This document shows positions 8,429 through 16,554 of a DNA stretch of 55,807 bases, piece by piece. This DNA is from an uncultured Bacilli bacterium. GTDB taxonomy: Bacteria; Bacillota_I; Bacilli_A; RF39; UBA660. Each line of letters opens with the position of its first letter. Within the stretch, counting starts at the first letter, position 1. Under the pieces are notes generated by a model. That model saw nothing but the letters and a program-made list of their open reading frames with translations, searched no databases and was not told the DNA's origin. Position numbers and translations under genes: made by a program. The DNA lies in NCBI GenBank assembly GCA_934096405.1, contig CAKOLW010000006.1, forward strand, positions 1-55,807, written 5' to 3'.

Positions 8429-8505
8429 TATATTTTTGCAATTTTATACAAAAACTTGAAAAAAAGTATTATTCATTGTAAAATTTTATTAGTAGGTGAC
8501 TAATT

Positions 8506-8886
8506 ATGCAAAATGAAAAAATAATAATAACAATTGATGAAACTGGTAACATGTCAATTCCTTTAGAATTAAAAAATATAATTAAAAAGCCAATGCTATT
8601 AACATTCATAGATGAAAACACACTAATAGTAATAACAGAAAATGATTTAGTTAACATTGGTAAATCTTCAACAAAAGAAAATAGAAGAAAAATGTTAAGA
8701 GTCTTAAAAGCCAATTCATGTGAATTTAAATTAAATGAAACCAATAAGGTTGAAATACCAGATTACATATTAAAAAATATTAACTTTAATACTGGCGTTG
8801 TTATATTAAATGAAGATGGTAATTTCAAAATAGTTAATGCAAATTTAGTAGAAGGATTAAAAGGAAACTATGGAAAACAAATTTAG
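8506..8886 (+). CDS. MraZ/AbrB-like tandem swapped-hairpin protein
   Basis: 126 aa made of two similar halves. Half one has DETGNMSIPLELKNII and half two has NETNKVEIPDYILKNI. This matches the duplicated AbrB-type layout of MraZ, where each half carries a basic-Gly-x-IP turn. The linker (about residues 55-75) is helical and basic, as in MraZ. The canonical DxxxR signature is degenerate (TGNMSIP, TNKVEIP), and the gene is not in a dcw cluster, so this is a divergent relative and DNA binding is inferred. Its 3' end overlaps the next gene by 17 bases. Ribosome site AGGTGA. Confidence 0.55.
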   Translation: MQNEKIIITIDETGNMSIPLELKNIIKKPMLLTFIDENTLIVITENDLVNIGKSSTKENRRKMLRVLKANSCEFKLNETNKVEIPDYILKNINFNTGVVILNEDGNFKIVNANLVEGLKGNYGKQI

Positions 8887-9388
8887 AGTAGACTTATTAA
8901 ATTCAAATAAAGAATTTAAAAATAAATTTGAAGCTTTACTTAACAATAAAGAAATATTTGAATTCGATGATAAAATAAAAAAATTCATATCAAGAGATAG
9001 ATCTTACATATGGATTAATAATGAACCTTATGCATTTAAAGATTTATTTCACTTAAGCTTAAATGAGGGAAGATGTAAAAGATGTGTTTTTGAATTACTA
9101 TTCCTATTAGATAAATTTGGTATATATAGTGAGGCCGTAGAATGCATAAATGAATATTTTAAAGGAACTGCTGGCTCTAGTTATGGTGGACATTGGTATT
9201 TAGAAATTCCATATGATAATAAAGTTTATTTAATAGATACCTCATTAGTTATAATAGGAAAAGAAAATTCATTTAAAGCATTAGGTCACAAAGTTATTAG
9301 AAAACTTGACATAGATACCATATTTAAAGAAAATAACGATTTAATAGATTATTATGATGATATGATAATCAATAAATCTGATTTATAA
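8870..9388 (+). CDS. Transglutaminase-like (papain-fold) protein
   Basis: 172 aa. A possible Cys-His-Asp triad has the spacing usual for transglutaminase-like folds: Cys69 or Cys72 in GRCKRCVFELLFLL at the start of a hydrophobic helix, His108 in GGHWYLEI, and Asp123 in YLIDTSL. No signal peptide, so presumably cytoplasmic. It overlaps the MraZ-like gene by 17 bases, suggesting translational coupling and a joint function. The stop overlaps the convergent YolD-like gene by 20 bases. Reaction and substrate unknown. The triad assignment is by eye. Confidence 0.5.
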   Translation: MENKFRVDLLNSNKEFKNKFEALLNNKEIFEFDDKIKKFISRDRSYIWINNEPYAFKDLFHLSLNEGRCKRCVFELLFLLDKFGIYSEAVECINEYFKGTAGSSYGGHWYLEIPYDNKVYLIDTSLVIIGKENSFKALGHKVIRKLDIDTIFKENNDLIDYYDDMIINKSDL

Positions 9389-9686
9389 TCTCAACTTTAA
9401 TAAGATTTTTAAAATATATTCTTGTACTACTTATAAGAATATATTTTTCAATTAAATTAATATTTCTAATATTACCACTAATATATTTTAACTTTCCCTT
9501 ATCAAAATATTTAATTTTTATTATTTTATTCTCATTTATAGCTATTTTAAGTAAGTTATCTATTTCAATAATTCTATCTTCCATAATTATAGGTTTGGTA
9601 ATCATATTTCTTTTCTTCAAAATATCATTTATATCTCTATTATTTAATAAAGCATTAAAAGGTTTCCATTTAATCATACCTCGCAT
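9369..9686 (-). CDS. YolD-like protein
   Basis: 105 aa. The N-terminus RGMIKWKPFNALL is the YolD-family signature. YolD-like genes regularly accompany UvrX/YqjW-type Y-family polymerases in Bacillus and its phages. Here it starts 9 bases after the polymerase stop on the same strand, so they are cotranscribed. The C-terminal part is basic and beta-rich (IKIKYFDKGKLKYISG). Function not established in the family. Confidence 0.8.
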   Translation of the reverse strand: MRGMIKWKPFNALLNNRDINDILKKRNMITKPIIMEDRIIEIDNLLKIAINENKIIKIKYFDKGKLKYISGNIRNINLIEKYILISSTRIYFKNLIKVEIINQIY

Positions 9687-9695
9687 AATATCACC

Positions 9696-10946
9696 TTACT
9701 TACTATGACCACCTAAAGTATTGTTTCTCTTCTTAATAGTACTATAATCATACAAACTGCTGGCCTTTAATATAGCATTTTCTCCAAACTTATTAGCAAT
9801 TTCATCCATTACTTTAGTCATTTCATCATCTTTTTCATTCTCTTCATTAGTCTCAAATAAATTTAATTGCTTATAATTATTATTTTCAATTTTACCTAAA
9901 GATATACTTACTTTTCTAATAGGTAAATCTTCTACATAATTATTAAAAATACTCATGCACACTTCAAGTATTCTTTCTTCACTATCTGTTGGTTCACTAA
10001 GTTTACATGAATGATAAAATCCACCACCAATACTCCTAGAATATCCAATTCCAAAACCAACAACACCACATACTTTTTTATTTAATCTTAATCTTTTGGT
10101 AACTTTACTAACCATTTCTCTAATTATTAATGTAACATTAAGTGTAGTATAATCTTTATATAAAATTTGACTTAATCCATAACTTTTATTTTTAACTTCA
10201 TAATTTTGTGTTTTAATATTACTATAATCAATCCCATTCGCATGTTCCCAAAGTTCTTCACCAAGTATTCCAAATCTTTTTTTATAGAAAGTTTTAGAAT
10301 ACTTATTTATATCGCCAACTTTTTTGATACCTAAGTCATTTAATTTATTCATAGTTTTACTACCAATTCCCCACATTTCATCAAGTGGTTCAATATTCCA
10401 AAGTTTAGTCTTAATATCATTATATGTCCATTTTGCAATAAAGTCAGGAGAATGTTTACTTTCAATATCAAGAGCAACTTTTGCTAAAAGTAAATTAGGA
10501 CCAATTCCACAAGTTGAAGTAAGTCCTGTTCTTTTAGTAATCTCATTCATAATAGTCTTTGCTAAAGCAACATCATCCATTTTATACAACTTTAAATAGT
10601 CTGTTACATCTAAAAATGACTCATCAATTGAATAAACATGCATATCTTCTTTACTTACAAAATCTAAAAATGTATTAATAACTTCTTTACTTTTTTGAAC
10701 ATATAAACTCATTCTTGGCTTAGCCGTAATATATTTAATATTTTTAGGAATTTCGAAAACTCTTCCACGACTAGGAACACCAAGAGCCTTCATATAAGGA
10801 GTAACAGCTAATGTAATCGCACCACCTTTTCTATCAGGGTCAGCTACAATGAGTGGAGTAGTAAATGGATCAAGACCACGTTCTACACATTCAACAGATG
10901 CAAAAAAACTTTTTAAATCTATACATAAAATATTTCTTTCTTCCAT
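9696..10946 (-). CDS. Y-family DNA polymerase (UvrX/YqjW-like)
   Basis: 416 aa from the ATG at 10946, chosen because GGAGGA (10951-10956) sits just upstream. An ATG 12 bases further up overlaps that ribosome site. Motifs include ILCIDLKSFFASVECVERG (first catalytic Asp and steric gate region), YSIDESFLDVTDY (second acidic pair), the helix-hairpin-helix MWGIGSKTMNKLNDLGI and a little-finger domain. It performs translesion synthesis. The C-terminal sequence QLNLFE resembles a sliding-clamp binding peptide (QLxLF). The start CIDLKSFFAS and the YolD partner point to the UvrX subgroup rather than classic DinB. Confidence 0.92.
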   Translation of the reverse strand: MEERNILCIDLKSFFASVECVERGLDPFTTPLIVADPDRKGGAITLAVTPYMKALGVPSRGRVFEIPKNIKYITAKPRMSLYVQKSKEVINTFLDFVSKEDMHVYSIDESFLDVTDYLKLYKMDDVALAKTIMNEITKRTGLTSTCGIGPNLLLAKVALDIESKHSPDFIAKWTYNDIKTKLWNIEPLDEMWGIGSKTMNKLNDLGIKKVGDINKYSKTFYKKRFGILGEELWEHANGIDYSNIKTQNYEVKNKSYGLSQILYKDYTTLNVTLIIREMVSKVTKRLRLNKKVCGVVGFGIGYSRSIGGGFYHSCKLSEPTDSEERILEVCMSIFNNYVEDLPIRKVSISLGKIENNNYKQLNLFETNEENEKDDEMTKVMDEIANKFGENAILKASSLYDYSTIKKRNNTLGGHSK

Positions 10947-10966
10947 AATGTCCTCCATTCATATTT

Positions 10967-11004
10967 ATATTAACATATTTTTGTTTGTGTTTCAATATAT
11001 GTTC
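10967..11004 (-). promoter_or_regulatory. Promoter with possible degenerate SOS box upstream of the Y-family polymerase
   Basis: Minus strand: -35 TTGAAA (10990-10995), 17-base spacer, -10 TAATAT (10967-10972). The overlapping sequence GAACATATATTG (10993-11004) matches the Bacillus LexA consensus GAAC-N4-GTTC in the first half, but only 2 of 4 bases in the second. LexA control is plausible but unproven. Confidence 0.55.
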
Positions 11005-11072
11005 ACTGGAAATATTAGGAAAATAAATTACATTTTTTTATCTTTTAGTACTATTTTTTTATGTATTAAGTA

Positions 11073-11081
11073 TGTTATAAT
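11073..11081 (+). promoter_or_regulatory. Extended -10 promoter of the VirD4 operon
   Basis: TGTTATAAT (TG-n-TATAAT), 30 bases upstream of the coupling-protein ATG. No good -35. Confidence 0.55.
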
Positions 11082-11111
11082 AAGTCTATAGACAAAGAGG
11101 GTGTATTTACT

Positions 11112-13673
11112 ATGAAATTAAAATTTACTGCAAAACCAAAAGATGCTTTAATATTTTTGATATTTGCAATCTTTTTATTATACTTAGTAGCAATCGTTGT
11201 AATGAATATAAGAACAATCGTCGTATATAATAGATTTTGGGGATTAAATCCTTTTCCAGCTTTTGGAAGAGAATATCTATTGACAACACTTACTTTATAT
11301 ATTTTAGCCCTACTAGCAGTTGTAATGAGCTCATCTGATAAATTTTATAGTAGAGAAAAAGGCTTTGGATTTGGTAAAGCCAAAGAAAAAGATGAAGCCG
11401 GATGGGCACGTTGGATGAAAGAAGATGAAATGAAAGAAGCATACAACGTTAAAAAAATAGTTCTTAAAGATGATACATATGAACATGCTGGAATTCCAAT
11501 TATATTAAATGACAAAGAGGCATGGGTTGATGATGGAGAGAACCATAGTTTAATTATTGGTGCATCAGGTAGTGGTAAAACAGCAACTATATTAGATCCA
11601 CAAGTTAAAATATTAGGTAAAGCTGGAGAAAGTATGATTATTACTGACCCTAAAGGCGAAATATATGAACATAATGCAAATATGTTAAGAGAAAAAGGAT
11701 ACAATGTAGTAATAGTTAACTTTCGTGATCCAGAACAAGGTAGTGCTTGGAATCCACTTTCTTTACCTTATCAATATTATAAAATGGGTAAAGAAGATAA
11801 AGCCATGGAACTTTTAGAAGACTTAGCTACAAATATCTTAGTAGATGCTAATAATAATGACCCATTCTGGCAAAAGAGTGCAGCAGACTACTTTACTGGA
11901 CTTGCACTTGGATTATTTGAAGATGCTAAAAGTGAAAAAGAAGTTAACTTAAATAGTATCAATGCTATGAGTACTTTTGGTGAAGATAGATGTGGTGCTA
12001 GTAAATATGATAAAGAGTACTTTAAAATTAAAGGTGAACTCTCTAGCGCATATATAAGTGCATCTGCAACTGTTATGGCACCAGCTGATACTAAAGGTGG
12101 TATTACATCAACATTTAGACAAAAGATTAGAATATTCTCAAGTCGTCCTAAATTAGCTGAAATGTTAAGTTATACTGACTTTGATGTAAGAAAAATAGGT
12201 AATGAAAAAACAGCAATATTCTTAAAAGTTCATGATGAAAAAACTACATACCATGCACTAGCAACCATCTTTGTTAAACAAGTATATGAATGTTTAATTG
12301 ATGAAGCACAAAAAACAGAGAATCTTAAATTAAAAATTAGAACTAATTTTATACTTGATGAGTTTGCTAACATGCCAGCTTTAAAAGACGTAGAAAGTAT
12401 GATCACTGCATCTCGTTCAAGAAATATTAGATTTAGTTTTGGTATTCAAAACTTTAGTCAACTTAATAAAGTTTATGGTAAAGAAGTAGCCGAAACTATT
12501 AAAGGTAACTGTGGTAATATGTTCTACCTAATTACTACCGAGTATGCTGCTCTAGAAGAAATAAGTAAACTTCTAGGTGAAGTAAAACCTAAAGTAGAAA
12601 AAGATAAACCACAACCACCAGTAAGACCATTAGTAACTGTTAGTGATTTACAACAGATGAAAAAGTTTGAGATGATTATTAAAAGATTTAGAAATCAACC
12701 ATTCAAAACTAAACATACACCTACATTTGAAATATTTAAATCTAAAAAAGGTGGATGGGGTTATGCAGATTCTATAAGTGGTTACCCAACAAGAGAATCT
12801 ACTGAAATAGAAACTTTTGATATTAAAAAGTTTGTTGATGATCATAGAAAAGATGAGTTTGGTGGTGAAAATCCTATGGGAGGAAATCCATTCATACCTC
12901 CATTCGGAATGCCACAAATGAATAAAGGAATGTTCGGAGGAGATAATAATTCATCAAGTATTGATGATCTTGTAAAGAATATTGATGCTCAAATAGCTAA
13001 ACTTGAAGAAGAGGAAAAATTAGAAAAAGGAAAATTAGAAAAAGAAGGAAAATCTTCTCCAGATGAAAATGACTTTGAAAAACTAATAAATCAAAAGTAT
13101 GAAGAATACAAAAAAGGTGAAGAATTAGTTAATAAAGAAAACAACGAACCTAAAAAAGCAAATGACGTCCTAGATAGATTTTCTAATGAAGATACATCTG
13201 ACAATATAGATGTAGATGACTTACTTAAGAAAATAGATGCAAAGATTGCTGAGTTAGAAAGAGAAGAAGCAGAGTCTAAAGAAGAAAGTAAGAATGTAAA
13301 CAATAACTATCAAGTAAACAATGACATATTTGACTACAACAATCAAGAAGAAAAAAATTCAATACTAGATTCATTAAATCCATTTATGGAAAATAATAAT
13401 GAAGAAAATATCAAAGAAGAAGTCAAAACTGACAATGAGGATGCTATTAATGAAAGTCATGATATATTTAATGATTTATTGAGGGTAGAACCTACAAAAG
13501 AATATAATAATCAAATAGAAGATACTTTCACTAAAGAAGCAAATGATATACAAGATGATATTGAAGAAGAAATAGAAAAACCTAATATAAATATAGATGC
13601 TGATAGTATAATAGTTGATAACAATATTACAGATGATGAATTCTTTGATGATTTCTTTGGCGATGATGAATAA
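11112..13673 (+). CDS. VirD4/TraG-type type IV secretion coupling ATPase
   Basis: 853 aa. Two N-terminal membrane helices (about residues 13-36 and 55-75) precede the ATPase: Walker A GASGSGKT at 150-157, the TraG-type MIITDPKGEIYE, and Walker B LDEFANMP with Asp416-Glu417, then SFGIQNFSQL. The last 250 residues are an acidic, Asn-rich, coiled-coil tail with two copies of a related motif (DDLVKNIDAQIAKLEEEE and DDLLKKIDAKIAELEREE). Coupling proteins recruit substrates to a type IV secretion channel at the inner face of the membrane. The rest of such a machine is encoded at 35.3-52.0 kb. It leads an operon with two zinc-ribbon membrane proteins (12-base gap). Confidence 0.93.
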   Translation: MKLKFTAKPKDALIFLIFAIFLLYLVAIVVMNIRTIVVYNRFWGLNPFPAFGREYLLTTLTLYILALLAVVMSSSDKFYSREKGFGFGKAKEKDEAGWARWMKEDEMKEAYNVKKIVLKDDTYEHAGIPIILNDKEAWVDDGENHSLIIGASGSGKTATILDPQVKILGKAGESMIITDPKGEIYEHNANMLREKGYNVVIVNFRDPEQGSAWNPLSLPYQYYKMGKEDKAMELLEDLATNILVDANNNDPFWQKSAADYFTGLALGLFEDAKSEKEVNLNSINAMSTFGEDRCGASKYDKEYFKIKGELSSAYISASATVMAPADTKGGITSTFRQKIRIFSSRPKLAEMLSYTDFDVRKIGNEKTAIFLKVHDEKTTYHALATIFVKQVYECLIDEAQKTENLKLKIRTNFILDEFANMPALKDVESMITASRSRNIRFSFGIQNFSQLNKVYGKEVAETIKGNCGNMFYLITTEYAALEEISKLLGEVKPKVEKDKPQPPVRPLVTVSDLQQMKKFEMIIKRFRNQPFKTKHTPTFEIFKSKKGGWGYADSISGYPTRESTEIETFDIKKFVDDHRKDEFGGENPMGGNPFIPPFGMPQMNKGMFGGDNNSSSIDDLVKNIDAQIAKLEEEEKLEKGKLEKEGKSSPDENDFEKLINQKYEEYKKGEELVNKENNEPKKANDVLDRFSNEDTSDNIDVDDLLKKIDAKIAELEREEAESKEESKNVNNNYQVNNDIFDYNNQEEKNSILDSLNPFMENNNEENIKEEVKTDNEDAINESHDIFNDLLRVEPTKEYNNQIEDTFTKEANDIQDDIEEEIEKPNINIDADSIIVDNNITDDEFFDDFFGDDE

Positions 13674-13685
13674 GGAGGATTTTAA

Positions 13686-14372
13686 ATGGCTTTAATAAAA
13701 TGTCCAGAATGTAAAAAAAACATTAGTGATAAAGCAGAGTCTTGTCCACATTGTGGTTATGAACTTAAACAAAAAAGTGTTTCTAATACGATGAATAAAA
13801 CATTTGATGAATTAAAAAAGAGTAATTATACAAAATTCATACCAATTCTATTATTAGTAGTGGTTGTAGGATTTCTAATCTATAACAGCACAGCTGGAAA
13901 GAAAAATGATAATCCAACACCACAAACAAATAATGGTAACTATGTATTTAATCAAGGGGGTCTTTACTTTGAATTTCCTACTGACTGCAAGGCGTATGTA
14001 GATAAAACTAATACAATATATGTTGGTAAAAATATAGATGATCAAGGTGCACTAATTCCATACATAATGATAGAAAAATATAAGAATTACACTGAACCTC
14101 AAGATATACTAAACGATTTAACTAATGAGATTGGAAAAGAATATTCTGATGCTACTATAACAATAAATATGTTATCTAATTACGTAGGCGATAAATATGT
14201 ATATGGTATACAATATATGTATACTTCTAGTGGACATGTAGTAGTAGATAATAGATATGCATTCTTAGTAAATAATAAAATGTATTTAGTAACAACTAAA
14301 GAAGAAAATACTAATACAAATGAAATAAACAATATTGCTGGATTAATTATTCAAACACTAAAGGAGGAATAA
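13686..14372 (+). CDS. Zinc-ribbon single-pass membrane protein
   Basis: 228 aa. An N-terminal zinc ribbon (CPECKKNISDKAESCPHCG, residues 6-24), then a transmembrane helix (about 55-75) and a C-terminal domain with Asn/Thr linker, predicted outside the cell. MALIKC at the N-terminus is shared with the next gene. The C-terminal domain is beta-rich and unrecognised. Sandwiched between the coupling ATPase and the PrsW-type protease, so it could be a substrate or regulator of either (inference). AAGGAGG ribosome site. Confidence 0.8.
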   Translation: MALIKCPECKKNISDKAESCPHCGYELKQKSVSNTMNKTFDELKKSNYTKFIPILLLVVVVGFLIYNSTAGKKNDNPTPQTNNGNYVFNQGGLYFEFPTDCKAYVDKTNTIYVGKNIDDQGALIPYIMIEKYKNYTEPQDILNDLTNEIGKEYSDATITINMLSNYVGDKYVYGIQYMYTSSGHVVVDNRYAFLVNNKMYLVTTKEENTNTNEINNIAGLIIQTLKEE

Positions 14373-14373
14373 A

Positions 14374-15534
14374 ATGGCTTTAATTAAATGTAAAGAATGT
14401 GGGAGTGAAATAAGTTCAACTGCTAAAAGTTGTCCACACTGTGGCTATAAAAATGATAGTAAACTATGTCCTGAATGTGGTAATAATGTAGGTACAAATG
14501 ATAAAGTTTGTAGTAGCTGTGGTTTCCCATTACAAAAGAAAAATACTCAAAATATAATAAGTGAAAATCTAGACAAAATTACAGGTGCAAAATCTGAAAA
14601 TTATGTGACTTTCAAAGATTTGTTTAAAGACTCATTTAAAAAGCACACTGATGAAGAATTAGATGAAGTGTTTATATGTGGTGGTAAAACAACAACTCCT
14701 AAAGTAAGTGAGATTGATCCACATAATGCAAAAGCATGGGTATATCTTAAAATATTAATATTCTTTATAATCGCGTATATTCCAACAAGAATAGGATACA
14801 TTGTTTATGGAAATTTAAACTTTTTACCAGCTATGATTATGCTAGGCGCATTTGCAGTACCATTAACTGTACTTATGTTCTTCTTTGAAATAAATATATT
14901 TAGAAATATTCCATTCTATAAAGTTATAAAATACTTTTTATTAGGTGGAGCACTTAGTCTAATACTTGCAATATTATTTTTCTCACTAGACTTTAATACA
15001 GACATAACAACTTATTCAGGAGCATTAATGGTAGGTGTAATTGAAGAAGTTGCTAAAGCCGCAATTGTTGCATTCTTTCTATTCAAAGAAAAAAGAAGTA
15101 ACTATATACTAGATGGACTATTAATAGGCGCTGCCGTAGGCGCAGGTTTCGCAGCCTTTGAAACAGCCGGGTACATTTTAAAATTCGGTTTACAAGGTGG
15201 AAATGCAGCGATGCTTCAAATAATCAAAATCCGTGGTTTCCTAGCACCAGGGGGACATGTTGCATGGGCAGCAATTGAAGGAGCAGCATTAATGTATGTT
15301 AAGGGATTTGAAAAATTAGATAAAAAACACTTTAATGATAAAAGATTTTTACTAATGTGTTTAATTCCAATTGTACTTCATGGTATTTGGGACATGCCAA
15401 TAAATGCACCATATGCAATTGTACAAATAACAGTTTCAATTCTAGCTTGGTTAGTAATAATATACTTTATAAACCTAGGTTTAAAACAAGTAGATGATGC
15501 TAAAAGGTTAGATAAACAAAAAAGCAAAAATTAA
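14374..15534 (+). CDS. PrsW-type intramembrane protease with zinc ribbons
   Basis: 386 aa. Two N-terminal CxxC zinc ribbons (residues 6-53) precede a multi-pass membrane domain with the PrsW (M82) motifs: EEVAK with Glu224, Glu225 and Lys228, GAGFAAFE with Glu263, GGHVAW with His295, and LHGIWD with His336. PrsW proteases cleave membrane-anchored proteins, classically an anti-sigma factor in Bacillus. Starts 1 base after the preceding stop with its own AAGGAGG. Operon partner of the VirD4-like ATPase. The target is unknown. Confidence 0.88.
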   Translation: MALIKCKECGSEISSTAKSCPHCGYKNDSKLCPECGNNVGTNDKVCSSCGFPLQKKNTQNIISENLDKITGAKSENYVTFKDLFKDSFKKHTDEELDEVFICGGKTTTPKVSEIDPHNAKAWVYLKILIFFIIAYIPTRIGYIVYGNLNFLPAMIMLGAFAVPLTVLMFFFEINIFRNIPFYKVIKYFLLGGALSLILAILFFSLDFNTDITTYSGALMVGVIEEVAKAAIVAFFLFKEKRSNYILDGLLIGAAVGAGFAAFETAGYILKFGLQGGNAAMLQIIKIRGFLAPGGHVAWAAIEGAALMYVKGFEKLDKKHFNDKRFLLMCLIPIVLHGIWDMPINAPYAIVQITVSILAWLVIIYFINLGLKQVDDAKRLDKQKSKN

Positions 15535-15540
15535 TCTGAA

Positions 15541-15564
15541 GACAAACCATAAAGTTTGTCTTTT
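15541..15564 (+). terminator. Intrinsic terminator of the VirD4-PrsW operon
   Basis: GACAAAC-CATAAA-GTTTGTC followed by TTTT, a 7-bp perfect stem. Confidence 0.75.
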
Positions 15565-15615
15565 AAAATATAGTCATTTTTATATCAATTGAATAAACTA
15601 TTATAGGTGATTTCT

Positions 15616-15873
15616 ATGTATGTAGAAAAATATAATAATTTAAGAAATAAAAGAAATATAAAAATAATTGATTTACAAGATAGGTATGAATATCAAATAC
15701 ATCATTTACCTAATTCTTATAATATACCTTATGATGACCTAATGAACAACTACAGGGTATATTTAAATAAATATGACAATTATTATGTTTACTGTAAAAG
15801 TGGTAAATTAAGTAAAAGAGTATCTACCGTTTTATCTTATTTGGGGTATAATGTAAATGTAGTTGAAGAATAA
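15616..15873 (+). CDS. Rhodanese-like domain protein
   Basis: 85 aa. Start at ATG 15616, with AGGTGAT 4 bases upstream; a GTG at 15607 lies inside that ribosome site. The fold elements are IIDLQDRYEY, HHLPNSYNIPYDD and the active-site loop YCKSGKLS with Cys60, then STVLSYLGYNV. Single-domain rhodaneses carry persulfide sulfur on this Cys. Substrate unknown. Next gene begins 36 bases later. Confidence 0.85.
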   Translation: MYVEKYNNLRNKRNIKIIDLQDRYEYQIHHLPNSYNIPYDDLMNNYRVYLNKYDNYYVYCKSGKLSKRVSTVLSYLGYNVNVVEE

Positions 15874-15909
15874 TATAAATATATTATAATAGTATTAGAA
15901 GGGATTATT

Positions 15910-16482
15910 ATGGAAGCATTAAATGAACTAATTACAAATCTATTAAATCTTTTAGGCACTTGGGGTGCTCTTTTAGGATGTGTTTTTATATTATTTGAAT
16001 CAATGATACCAATACTACCATTATCAGTATTTATTACTTTAAACTTTATGACATTTGGTAATTTAGTTGGCTTTTTAATTAGTTGGTTTTTTACTATATG
16101 TGGATGTATGATGTCTTATTTTATATTTAAAAATGGAGTAAGCAAAAAACTATACAAAAAAATAAAAGATAATCCTAAATTAAATAAAGTAGTAAACATA
16201 ATAGAAAATATCAGTTTTAGTAATTTAGTAATATTAATAGCGATACCTTTTACTCCTGCATTTCTTGTTAATATTGCCGCAGGTATATGTAAAATAGATA
16301 CAAAGAAATATTTATCAGCATTAATACTTGGTAAAATATCATTAGTATATTTTTGGGGTTATATAGGAGTTAGTTTAATTGAAAGTATTAAAAATCCTAT
16401 GATACTTATTAAAGTTGGCATAATAGTATTAATAATGTACTTAATTAGTTTAATTTTTAGTAAAAAGTTAAATTTAAAATAA
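15910..16482 (+). CDS. TVP38/DedA-family membrane protein (VTT domain)
   Basis: 190 aa with about five hydrophobic helices. The family region reads LVILIAIPFTPAFLVNIAAG followed by KISLVYFWGYIG, matching SNARE-associated/VTT proteins with their conserved Pro and Gly-rich re-entrant segment. DedA/TVP38 proteins are implicated in lipid carrier (undecaprenyl phosphate or phosphatidylethanolamine) translocation and membrane homeostasis. Its stop codon lies within the following terminator stem. Confidence 0.8.
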   Translation: MEALNELITNLLNLLGTWGALLGCVFILFESMIPILPLSVFITLNFMTFGNLVGFLISWFFTICGCMMSYFIFKNGVSKKLYKKIKDNPKLNKVVNIIENISFSNLVILIAIPFTPAFLVNIAAGICKIDTKKYLSALILGKISLVYFWGYIGVSLIESIKNPMILIKVGIIVLIMYLISLIFSKKLNLK

Positions 16483-16512
16483 CTAGTAAATATAATTTGT
16501 TTGCTAGTTTTT
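16481..16512 (+). terminator. Terminator overlapping stop codon, copy A of a terminator-promoter cassette
   Basis: AACTAGTAAA pairs with TTTGCTAGTT (one U-G), then TTTTTG. Nearly the same sequence recurs at 17713-17765. Confidence 0.75.
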
Positions 16513-16524
16513 GTTTACTTTTTT

Positions 16525-16533
16525 TGATAAAAT
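16525..16533 (+). promoter_or_regulatory. Extended -10 promoter of the HipA-like gene
   Basis: TGATAAAAT (TG-n-TAAAAT), 21 bases before the ATG at 16555. Confidence 0.45.
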
Positions 16534-16554
16534 TTTAATTGGAGAAGAGAGATT

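Noticed and set aside
13686..15534. Zinc-ribbon proteins as transcription factors
   Set aside because: Both ribbons are attached to membrane helices, and the second protein has clear PrsW motifs.
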